Part shown: in pieces, positions 36,343-46,433 of the stretch
How the letters are laid out: each line of letters starts with the position of its first letter
How positions within the stretch are numbered: position 1 is the stretch's first letter
Assembly (NCBI GenBank): GCA_023525715.1
Contig: CM042017.1
Span: 82,427,357-82,491,356, forward strand
Origin: Cichorium intybus
Lineage: Eukaryota > Streptophyta > Magnoliopsida > Asterales > Asteraceae
Direction of reading: 5' to 3'
Length of the DNA stretch: 64,000 nt
The notes under the pieces: model-generated
The model's database searches: none
What the model was told of the DNA's origin: nothing
Seen by the model: the letters and a program-made list of their open reading frames with translations, nothing else
Translations under genes and position numbers: made by a program

Positions 36343-36522
36343 TTAGAGAATCTGAGATGGAAGCCTTCCAAAGTGGATTACAGAGTAATCATTGAATTCC
36401 AGCTGCTGCAGAGGCGGCGCCTTTAGGACTACGACAGCATCTCCGACGGGGGATTTGTTTATTATCAGGATAGATTGCCGACGGGAACGGTGGGTGTTCG
36501 ATAGATCTGGAGTTTTGGACAT
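36343..36522 (-). CDS. Short unrecognised ORF, 59 residues
   Basis: A minus-strand frame from the ATG at 36522 to the TAA at 36343-36345. The composition (RRQSILIINKSPVGDAVVV, then LKAPPLQQLEF) and the local rise in G+C look more coding-like than the surroundings. It might be the first exon of a small gene or a fragment. I know of no family match, and no downstream exon was identified. Confidence 0.25.
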   Translation of the reverse strand: MSKTPDLSNTHRSRRQSILIINKSPVGDAVVVLKAPPLQQLEFNDYSVIHFGRLPSQIL

Positions 36523-36744
36523 AGAACGCTTGCTTCTACAGTTCTACGTCAAATGAAGCCTGAAAATCAAAGATATAGAAAAAAAAACAATATAGGACCT
36601 TTCACTTTAATCTGCCATCCAAAAGTGGTCCTTACGGATTAAATAACCATGTAAACTTGCGAAGACTTGTACTATGCAAATAATATACACAGTTGGTACT
36701 TTATCAATTGTATAATTACCAATTTTGCCCACATTTTAAAAAAA

Positions 36745-36970
36745 CATAATATCACCAACGACGGATTACCAACCGAATAAAACTTTGTTGATTTCCGTTG
36801 GTATCCCGTAAGTATATTGTGACGGACTACCGACAGAATGTATTTTGTTGTTAAACCGTCAGAACTAGTATACAAATATTTAGGTTTTCTCGATCTGTCG
36901 GAAATCCGTCAGTACCGTCGTAGTTACCAACGGAGCTAAAATTCTGTCGCAGATGCCTTGTTTTGTGCTT
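36745..36970. mobile_element. CACTA-like subterminal fragment (tentative)
   Basis: Multiple 'accgac', 'ccgtcag', 'cgacggac' and 'gttggt' motifs occur in both orientations, as in subterminal repeats of plant CACTA elements. No terminal CACTA or target duplication seen. Confidence 0.35.
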
Positions 36971-36974
36971 TATC

Positions 36975-37190
36975 GTTGATTTTTGGGTTGAGTGGTTGAC
37001 CCAAATAATCCCTTTATAAAAAATGCGTCTAAAATAAGCAATCCTAAATATTTTTTAATATACAAGTTGTAGGTTTGGTTGGTTATATCGTTGATTTTTG
37101 GGGTTTAGTGGTTGATCCAAATAACCCCTTACAAGCTGTAGGTTTGGTTGGTTATATCTTTGATTTTTGGGGTTGGATGGTCGACCTTCA
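36975..37190. repeat. Imperfect tandem repeat, about 70 bp
   Basis: Three copies of 'gttgatttttgggg..agtggttga' (starting about 36976, 37089 and 37158); two of them share a further 'tgtaggtttggttggttata'. It lies just upstream of the TNL relic. Confidence 0.6.
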
Positions 37191-37289
37191 CACTCCGAGT
37201 ATTTAACAATCTTTCTGAGGGTTCAGTCTTCACTTCGTCTCCTGATCTCCTCTGAGTTTCTTTGCAGCCGTTTAGATAAATTTTCTTCA

Positions 37290-37375
37290 ACAAAGACTTG
37301 AATTTATAGGACCCTGTAAGCGTAGCATCAATGGCATCTTCTTCCACTACATCCAGTCACAAGAGACTTAATTAA
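37290..37375 (+). pseudogene. Relic of a TNL 5' end
   Basis: 'ataggaccctgtaagcgtagcatcaATGGC' closely matches the leader and start of TNL2 (38290-38318, 39543-39571). The frame reads MASSSTTSSHKRLN and stops at 37373-37375, exactly where the TIR domain should begin. Sequence homology is lost thereafter. It marks a fourth TNL start in the cluster, destroyed by deletion or insertion. Confidence 0.7.
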
Positions 37376-38172
37376 CAATATTAGCAGTAGTTATATTTGT
37401 TTATATTGTTGTATTTCTCATCATAGGGTTTTTTGTAGACCTCATTGGGGTTTTGGCCTCTTTGTATGTCGGCCCTCTTTTCCCTGTATATATTTCCTTT
37501 GTTATGGAGAGTTGTTTTTAATGGGAAAATACAAAACCTCACAAGATGCATAAATAAGAAACACGTGTCCTCAATAGGTGTAACCTGCATATTGTACAAA
37601 CTACAGGGTAAACAATGTAAATCAGTAAATAAAAAAAATCAGGGACCAAACCTATCATTTTGCATTTCCTGGTATTTAAAAGGTAGATGTAATAGTCCCG
37701 TTAGACGTGTCACAACCACGATGTCCCTGGTCTGAAAGTTCCAAACGGCTATAGAAAAAGGTGTTCTCTTTTATAGTTTCACGTACAAACGCATCTAATG
37801 GATCCGGCCACAAAAACTAGGTATATTCTCGTATCATATACGTACATATGTCCTGTTTCATATACACAATTACAGATACGCCTACATAATTACTAATAGA
37901 TTTTCAATTATATAAACTATGCTATTTCTTGTATAAATTTAATGTTTTCTAATAAAAGTAGTATATTTTTTTAAAGATTATCACAAAGACAATAGATTCA
38001 GTATAATAACATGTATTAAATACACATAAAAAAAGGAAATAGAAATTATTGTTTTTATTATTAAATTCAATAAATATAATTATTTTTTATGTGATATAAA
38101 AAGATTAAGTGGATGAAAAAAATAATATTTTTGCTTAAAGATAACATGTATGTGGTTTGGCGAGTTTTGTCC
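37376..38172. other. Unassigned spacer
   Basis: AT-rich, with no supported gene. It is the flank of the first TIR copy. Confidence 0.4.
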
Positions 38173-40650
38173 TTACTTATCGGGACGACTTTTCAAATTA
38201 TTAGCTGCAACAGAACCATTGTTATATATCAATTTTCTTCTGAGCTTCGTCGCAATTATAATTTCTTTCCCGATTATAGATTTGAAGTATAGGATCCTTC
38301 AAGCATACCATCAATGGCGTCTTCTTCAACTTCATCTATTTGCAAGAGCTTTAAGTATGACGTGTTTTTGAGTTTTAGAGGCGAAGACACTCGTACAAAC
38401 TTTGTTGATCATCTTTATTATGCTCTTGAGCAGAAAGGCATTCACACTTACAAAGATGACAAGAGAATCAAGAAGGGAAAAAAGATCTGTGATGAACTCA
38501 TTGGATCCATCGAAGATTCAAAGCTTTACATCATCGTTTTTTCAAAAAACTATGCCTCTTCTTCCTGGTGTTTGGATGAGCTTGTTAAAATAATGGAGTG
38601 CCACAAGACCACCGATCATACTGCCTACCCCGTTTTTTATGACGTGGAACCTTCAGAAGTCCGCAAACAAAGTGGGGCAGTTGGAAAAGCGTTCGCCAAA
38701 TATGAAAACGAAGATGCTGCTGGGAAATGGAGGGAGGCTCTGAAGGAAGCAGCGGATCTGGCTGGGTGGGAGTTGAAGAATACAGCTGATAGGTAATTCT
38801 TCATCATATATTTGTTTGTATACAGATTGGATCTGGCTGGTGGTTTCTCCTTGACTCGATGGAGATTTGGCCAAAATTATATTTTACTCAGCGTTGAAAG
38901 TAGTATTAACCATTACACAAGCATCATCAATGGTCAATTTCATAAAATTCCGTTGTTTGTTACCCATTGCTATAATGGGTAAAATTTTTAAAGTACAATG
39001 CCCTAATTAACAATAGTTTGAAAGTACAATGTTGTAAAGCACAAAAAATATACACTGCTATAATAAAAAATAGAAAATACTTTACTATTTTTTGCATTAA
39101 GCTGAAAAACAGATATTTCAAGTTATTTGTTATTTGAAATTCTCACATGCATGGTTATTAGAATTCTTTCTTTCATCAAATCTCTGTGATTTTCTATCAT
39201 TTTGGTTGTTTACTAGTTCATCTATACCCTGGATGTAAAAGGCTCCGACATGGCGTCTCATGTTTTCATGTTGTCTTGTCGAAATATTAAACAACAAATA
39301 TGATTAGATGACTAGTTATGACTTTGTATGCTTTCGTGTGTTTTGAAAGTAGTTGTTGCGTGAAATTTTGAGTAAGCTAATCAAATCTTTTTGCCACGAA
39401 AAGTGGGTATTTTGCCACGAAAAGTGGGTATTATCGGGACCACTTTTCAAATTATTAGCTGCAACAAACCATTGTTATATATCAATTTTCTTCTGAGTTT
39501 CGTCGCAATTATAATTTCTTTCTCGATTATAGATTTGAAGTATAGGATCCTTCAAGCATACCATCAATGGCGTCTTCTTCAACTTCATCTATTTGCAAGA
39601 GCTTTAAGTATGACGTGTTTTTGAGTTTTAGAGGCGAAGACACTCGTACAAACTTTGTTGATCATCTTTATTATGCTCTTGAGCAGAAAGGTATTCACAC
39701 TTACAAAGATGACAAGAGAATCAAGAAGGGCAAAAAGATCTGTGATGAACTCATTGGATCCATCGAAGATTCAAAGCTTTACATCATCGTTTTCTCGAAA
39801 AACTATGCCTCTTCTTCCTGGTGTTTGGATGAGCTTGTTAGAATAATGGAGTGCCACAAGACCACCGATCATACTGCCTACCCCGTTTTTTATGACGTGG
39901 AACCTTCCGAAGTCCGCAAACAAAGTGGGGCAGTTGGAAAAGCGTTCGCCAAATATGAAAACGAAGATGCTGCTGGGAAATGGAGGGAGGCTCTGAAGGA
40001 AGCAGCGGATCTGGCTGGGTGGGAGTTGAAGAATACAGCTGATAGGTAATTCTTCATCATATATTTGTTTGTATACAGATTGGATCTGGCTGGTGGTTTC
40101 TCCTTGACTCGATGGAGATTTGGCCAAAATTATATTTTACTCAGCGTTGAAAGTAGTATTAACCATTACACAAGCATCATCAATGGTCAATTTCATAAAA
40201 ATCCGTTGTTTGTTACCCATTGCTATAATGGGTAAAAATTTTAAAGTACAATGCCCTAATTAGCAATAGTTTGAAAGTACAATGTTGTAAAGCACAAAAA
40301 TGAATTTACACTGCTATAATAAAAAACAGAAAATACTTTACTATTTTTTGCATTAAGCTGAAAAACAGATATTTCAAGTTATTTGTTATTTGAAATTTTC
40401 GCATGCATGGTTATTAGAATTCTTTCTTTCATCAAATCTCTGTGATTTTCTATCATTTTGGTTGTTTACTAGTTCATCTTTACCCTGGATGTAAAAGGCT
40501 CCGACATGGCGTCTCATGTTTTCATGTTGTCTTGTCAAAATATTAAACAACAAATATGATCATATGACTAGTTATGACTTTGTATGCTTTCATGTGTTTT
40601 GAAAGTAGTTGTTGCGTGAAATTTTGAGTAAGCTAATCAAATCTTTTTTA
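38173..40650 (+). repeat. 1.25-kb tandem duplication: promoter, TIR exon, part of intron 1
   Basis: Copy a runs from about 38173 to 39392 and copy b from about 39430 to 40645. Corresponding points are 1253 bp apart (38314 and 39567). The junction 39393-39430 holds two direct copies of 'ttttgccacgaaaagtggg'. Differences are few: single bases and a 7-bp insertion in the intron part. Copy b continues into the NB-ARC exon; copy a does not. Confidence 0.92.
38314..38796 (+). CDS. Extra TIR exon (copy a), TIR-only ORF of 160 residues
   Basis: It encodes a complete TIR domain (KYDVFLSFRGEDTRTNF, catalytic Glu in SSWCLDELVKIM, residue 89) identical to the TNL2 TIR exon but for one residue (Lys/Arg in ELV-K/R-IM). 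The splice donor after 38792 (AG/GTAATT) is intact; no acceptor exists before the second TIR exon, so it could splice to the NB-ARC acceptor at 40658, skipping copy b, or stay unspliced and end at the TAA formed by the donor itself (38794-38796). It may therefore be a TIR-only gene, an alternative first exon of TNL2, or a silent duplicate. Confidence 0.75.
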   Translation: MASSSTSSICKSFKYDVFLSFRGEDTRTNFVDHLYYALEQKGIHTYKDDKRIKKGKKICDELIGSIEDSKLYIIVFSKNYASSSWCLDELVKIMECHKTTDHTAYPVFYDVEPSEVRKQSGAVGKAFAKYENEDAAGKWREALKEAADLAGWELKNTADR

Positions 40651-43600
40651 AAATACAGGCATGAAGCTAAATTTATACAAAAAATTGTGGAAGAGCTCTC
40701 ACTAGAGTTACGGTCTATAACTTTCACCATTGATAAAAAATTAGTAGGCATGGAGACACGGATCAATGGTGTTTTATCATCTTTGGGAACTAGTTTTGAT
40801 GATATTCTCATGATCGGAATCAAGGGAATTGGAGGTGGTGGGAAGACAACTTTGGCAAGGGCTGTTTTTGATCAAATATCTTTTCAATTTGAAGGTAAAA
40901 GCTTTGTGGAGAATGTTAGGGAAGTTTCAAAAGCTTCTTTTTTCGGTTTAACTTCATTGCAGAACCAAATCCTTTCTGATGTCTTCAATGATCAAGGCAT
41001 GAACGTAAGAAGTGTTTATGACGGAAAAAACATGATGAAGAGGAGGATGCCTAGTAAAAAGGTTCTTCTTGTTCTAGATGATGTCGATCGTATAGAGCAG
41101 CTTGAGGCGTTAGCCGGTGAGACAAATTGGTTTAAACCCGGAAGCAGAATAATCATTACAACAAGAGATGAGCAAGTGCTCATAGCACATAAAGTGAAGT
41201 TGATTTGTAATGTCCGATTGTTATTGGATGAGGAAGCAATTTGCCTCTTCAGTAGGTATGCATTTGGGAGAGAGACTCCAGATCAAGGATACAAAAGCCT
41301 ATCAGACCAAGTTGTACACTATGCTGCTGGACTTCCCTTAACGATCAGAATTTTGGGTTCGTTTCTTTGTGGTAAAACTGTACTCGAATGGATAGATGCC
41401 CTAGAAAGACTGAAAAAAATTCCGTTAACGGAAACTCTAAAGAAACTGGAATTAAGCTATATCGGTCTAGAGGAGGATTACAAGGAAATATTTCTAGATG
41501 TTGCATGCATATTGAAAGGATGGTCGAAAGCCAGCGCAATCAAAGTGCTTGAAAGCTGTGGATTTCATGCTAGAAATGGTTTACGAGTTCTTGTGCAAAA
41601 GTCTCTCATAACTCTTGAATATAATTCCGATGAAGATGATGAGTTTCTGGGAATGCATGACCATATAGAAGAAATGGGCAGGGATATTGTTCGTCGTTTG
41701 CACCCAGATAAGCCTAACAAACATAGTCGATTGTGGATTAACAACGAAATTGAAGATATTTTGGCTAATGATTTGGTAAGGATCCAGTTTATTTCTATGT
41801 TGGAGAAAACTTAACACATTTTCATTTATTACGACACAAATTTCATGGTAGCTACTTTTGATTTACAGGGTACTGAAGCAACTAGATATATACAATTCTA
41901 CACTCGGAAACTCAGTGTGGAAATTGTGATGAAAGGTCTTAGAAAGATGAAGGAACTTAGATTTCTTGACTTGTCTGTTGTCGATGGAAGTAAAAGTGAT
42001 GTTTTTCATCAGAATTGGAAATTTTATAAACTTCCAAATGCTTTACGATATCTGCAATGGAACCATTACCCTTTTAGATCTTTACCCAACACCTTTCAAG
42101 CAGATAATCTTGTTGCACTTGAGATGGCTGATAGCAGAATCGTACAACTTTGGGAAGGGGGAGATAGAAAGGTAAAATAATGATTGATTGATTCTTTTGC
42201 ATCACTCATTTTAGTTTTAAGCATCCATTGCTTTGTTATGACACAACATTCATCTCATTTTTTTTTTACTTATATTAGGTTCTTAAGAAGTTGAGATTCC
42301 TTGACCTTAGTTATTCAATGTTGAGGACACTTGATCTTGGGCTTACTCCAAATATAGAGACGTTGACTCTTAAAGGATGTCGGTATTTGGTAGAAGCTCA
42401 CATGCTTGTTGGATGTTTAAAGCTCAGATCTGCCAACCTAAGTTATTCTACATTGACGACCCTTGACCTTGGATTGGCTCCAAATCTCAAGGTGTTAGAT
42501 CTTGAAAAGTGCACGGACTTGGTAGAGCTTCATATGCCCACTAGATCTCCTAATCTGAGATCCCTGCAGCTCAGTAATTCAAAGTTGAGGACCCTTGACA
42601 TTGGGCTCACTCCGAATCTAGAGTATTTGGATCTTAATAATTGTTCTGATTTGGAAGAACTTCACATGGCTGATGGATGTCAAAAGCTCGCATCCCTCAA
42701 CATTAGTCGTTCAAAATTGAAGAACCTTAACCTTGGGCTGACTCCAAACCTCAAGAAGTTAGATCTTAAAAACTGTTACAGTCTGGCAGAACTTCACATT
42801 GCCAATGAAAGTCTAAAAAACCTTGTCTATTTAGACTTAAGTGGTTGTTTGAGGTTTAAATCTTTTCTCTTTAACATAGAGGATGATGCTTCTTGTAGTG
42901 AGGACGATGCATCTTGTAGCGAGGGTGACAGTTCATGTTGTGAGGATCATGAGGATGAAACACTGAAGGTTGGCCCTTTAGCTGAGTTACATCTGATTGC
43001 GGAGTCCCTAGATAGATGCCCTTTGCACCCCGACAATAATTTGCCAAAGATTCGGTTTACATGTTCTTATAAAGAAGGCAAACCCTTATTGACTAGAAAC
43101 CTTGAGAAGATTATTTCTGTTGGTCTATGTGCTTGCACAAACCTTGATACATTTTCAAAAAGCATTTGTGGGTTACAACATTTAAGAAAGCTTAAACTCG
43201 ATTGTGTGGATAATCTGGATTACATTCATACATACACTCAACATCTCCCTGATAACACTTGTGTGTTGAAACGTGTAAAATATTTTAAAGTTAATTCCTG
43301 TCCCTTTCTTGAGAAGTTACCTAAGGATCTAGGCAGATTAGAATGTTTAAAGGAGCTAAGTTTCACTTCTGCAAAGATTAAAGATCTTCCTGATAGCATT
43401 TATATGTTGAAACATCTTGAATCTCTCCAACTTTATCATTGTTCGTTGCTTGAGAAGTTACCTGAGGATCTGGGCCGATTAGAATGTTTAAAGGAGCTAA
43501 GTTTGACTTTTGCAAAGATTAAAGATCTTCCTGATAGCATTTGTATGTTGAAAAATCTTGAATCTCTCCAACTTAATGAGTGTTCATTGCTTGAGAAGTT

Positions 43601-44306
43601 ACCGGAGGATCTGGGCGGATTAGAATGTTTAAAGGAGCTAAGTTTGACTTCTGCAAAGATTAAAGATCTTCCTGAGAGCATTTGTATGTTGAAAAATCTT
43701 GAATCTCTCCAACTTAATGAGTGTTCATTGCTTGAGAAGTTACCTGAGGATCTGGGGCGATTAGAATGTTTAAAGAAGCTAAGTTTGACTTCTGCAAAGA
43801 TTAAAGATCTTCCTGATAGAATTTGTATGTTGAAACATCTTGAATCTCTCCAACTTAATGAGTGTTCATTGCTTGAGAAGTTACCTGAGGATCTGGGGCG
43901 ATTAGAATGTTTGAAGGAGCTAAGTTTGACTTATGCAAAGATTAAAGATCTTCCTGATAGCATTTGTATGTTGAAACATCTTGAATCTCTCCAACTTAAT
44001 AGGTGTTCTTTTCTTGAGAAGTTACCTGAGGATCTTTATCGGTTAGAATGTCTAGATAATCTCTACCTCAACTATTGTGAGGTTTTACGAGATATCCCAG
44101 ACAGCATCTGTACGATGAAATGTCTAAGATATCTCAGTCTCAGTTATTGTGTTCAACTTGAGAAATTGCCTGAAGAACTTGGACGTTTAGAATGTTTAGA
44201 AGTGTTGGACATAACACATACATGCATAAGTCATCTTCCGCAGAGCATCCTTTTGTCGGAAGGGCTGTTTGTTATTGGGGCCGAGACTGCTTCTTCAGGC
44301 ATCTGA
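39567..44306 (+). CDS. TNL2: intact TIR-NBS-LRR resistance protein, 1308 residues
   Basis: Exons 39567-40045, 40659-41775, 41869-42171 and 42279-44306 give 3927 nt, a multiple of three with no internal stop. Domains: TIR 13-159 (catalytic Glu89 in SSWCLDEL), NB-ARC from about residue 190 with P-loop GIGGGGKTT (216-224), kinase-2 VLLVLDDVD, RNBS-B GSRIIITTRD, GLPL in AAGLPLTIRILGSF, MHD 492-494 (MHDHIEEMG), and LRRs from about 634 to 1300. The P-loop has Gly-Gly where GMGGIGKTT is usual; TNL1 shares this. It is an intracellular receptor that would recognise a pathogen effector, directly or via a guarded protein, and signal through TIR NADase activity and EDS1. The start is chosen because MASSS is shared by all copies. 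The last exon ends where the NSE4 fragment begins. Confidence 0.92.
43308..44050 (+). repeat. 141-bp LRR array in TNL2
   Basis: Units start at 43308, 43449, 43590, 43731 and 43872, with a partial sixth at 44013; spacing is exactly 141 bp (47 residues: LEKLPEDLGRLECLKELSL, then AKIKDLPDSICMLKHLESL). Units differ by a handful of bases, more than those of the TNL1 array. TNL1 carries the same kind of unit at 32830-33180 without expansion. Confidence 0.92.
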
Positions 44307-44379
44307 TTTTAGATCCGAGATACGAATTTCTGATGCAATTCAGAAGCCAAGAGAGCAAGTTGCTGATGCAGAGGTATTA

Positions 44380-44493
44380 GTCTAGTATTTGTTGTAATTA
44401 TTTCATTTATTGAGGGGTGTAATTTGTATGTATTTCAACTATATGTAGTACATAACTCCTAGCCCTTTGGTGTGGAGATTCATTAACTTTACA
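44380..44493 (+). repeat. Copia 5' LTR, about 114 bp
   Basis: It matches 49251-49367 with some base changes and a short length difference; it is followed directly by the primer-binding site. Confidence 0.75.
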
Positions 44494-44626
44494 TGGTATC
44501 AAGAGCCTTCAATCCCTCCCTTCCTCTCCCTCCTTAACCGATACCTCACTCCCTTCCTATTCTCTCTTCTGTTTTCTTTCACCCTCCCCATGAACACCAT
44601 CCTTTACCTCTAGTGGTTGTTGAGGC

Positions 44627-45960
44627 CAACAAAATAAACCCTAATTCTCTAACATAAAATAATGTATAGTGGTAAAGGGATCAAATCCACGGAGAATGGT
44701 TCAATCTGTAAAACCATGCGATAAATTCAAAACGAGATATATTTTAAAACAAAATAAAATAAAAAGGGGGATTTGTTGTTTTAGTTAAGAATGAAAATAA
44801 AAGTAAATAATCAAATTTTTGGTGAAGTGAATCAAATATGGAGAACAAATCAATATTGGGTTTCATCATAATTCCAACTAGTTAGTTTATCATCAAGATT
44901 TATGGTGCAATGTATTTAATTTAATCTAGCTTGGCTATAGCATCTCAAAAACTTGAAACACCTAGATTCTTCTTAATTGTATGGAAACTAGAAAACTTCT
45001 TAATAACCGTTTTAATTAAAGTCAAAAGTCAAATAAGCATCCAACTCTAGTATAATGACTAGCAATATAGATCTAAGAATCACCAAACTTGAAGGAAATC
45101 AATAAGCTTCCATTTCTCCTTGAAAAACACAACTCCATGATTTTAAAAAAGAATATAAGCATCCACAAAAAATCATTTGTCACTAGTTTGTTTTAGAAAT
45201 CGATTACATAATTAGAAAAAACAAATGACAATAACCATTCAAGCATTCAAACTCATGAATAAGAACACAAGAACAATTTAGAATTTTAAACAAAGTTGCA
45301 TTCATAGATTAAGAACTAAATGCTCATAAATCTTTCAAACCTTAACTAGTTATTCATGGATTACACCCAATATTGATGATAAAAGTCTAGCCAAGCATGG
45401 CTAGAACAAACAAGAGAAGTAGAAATGTACCAAACATAAAATATAGCAGCCCTTAGCTTGAAATGGCAAAAATATCACTCGGGACATTTTGCGTAGGTTG
45501 CGCAAGGTTAGTGTAAAAAGTCACGCAGGTCGTATGAGTGGGCAAAAAGCCCATTTTGGGCCTGATCCGGTCCATCTCGCTAAAAGTGCTTCTTGTCCCT
45601 TTCTTCTTTGATCTAAACCCGAAATTTGACTTCTTTGACCACCATTTTGGGCTAGGTAAACCTAAAGGAGCCCAAATCTTTATTCATGGTCCATTTGCTT
45701 GCTCCAAATCCAAGCCCGATAATGATCCAAGCATCCGAAATTCAGCGTTCACTAATTTTTCTGCTCCGCTTCCGCATAATTCTCCGCTTCCGCATTATTC
45801 TCCGCTCCCGCTACTCTTTAAAATTATCTATAATTAAACACAAAAAGACTAGAAAGTATCCCGAACGATAAAAAATATAAATATAGAAAATATGCATGCG
45901 GTTTAAACTAAAAATGAATTAAAACGTGCTATATAAATTATAAAAATAAGAAATAAAAAC
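44627..45960. other. Non-copia AT-rich segment inside the copia leader
   Basis: It separates the copia leader from gag. It contains 'gtggtaaagggatcaaatcc', a phrase common in plant retroelement DNA, and no coding frame. No terminal repeats identified. Confidence 0.4.
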
Positions 45961-45963
45961 AAA

Positions 45964-46425
45964 GTGTCAACCTCATTACCATCCGTCTCTCCTCCATCTC
46001 AGGTTATGGTAGATGAAAATACCACCGTGAACCCGGCGCTTGCGGAGTGGCTCACGGCTGATCAACGTGCCATAATTTTCCTTCAAGCTTCACTTATCAA
46101 AGAGGCGTTTTTTGAAGTTGTGGGCCTTTCTACCGCCTACGCGATTTGGTCGGCTCTTCAAGCCGCGTATGGCAATTCCTCTATGGAACGGGTGCAAAAC
46201 CTTCGTGATCAACTTCGGCTTCTCTCCAAGAGTTCTGCTAGTGTCTCGGAGTTTGGCCGGAAATTCAAAACACTTTGTGATCAGTGTTCTACAGCCGGTC
46301 ACACCGTTAGTGAATCCAACAAAACCCATTGGTTTTTGTGCGGTTTTGGGAGCTTCTTTGAAATATTCTCCAACGCTGCCTGTGCTTCCCGCTCGACCCA
46401 TGCATTTCTCCAAATCTTATTGTAA
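45964..46425 (+). pseudogene. Copia gag remnant
   Basis: A plus-strand frame with LTADQRAIIFLQASL, AYAIWSALQAAYGNSS and MERVQNLRDQLRLLSK, as in copia gag (UBN2-type) proteins, lost after about residue 140. The zinc knuckle and protease are missing. Confidence 0.8.
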
Positions 46426-46433
46426 ACTAACAT

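Noticed and set aside
45538..45837. 99-residue plus-strand frame inside the copia leader
   Set aside because: No family resemblance; low-complexity Pro/Ser/Leu end from short repeats near 45770-45815.
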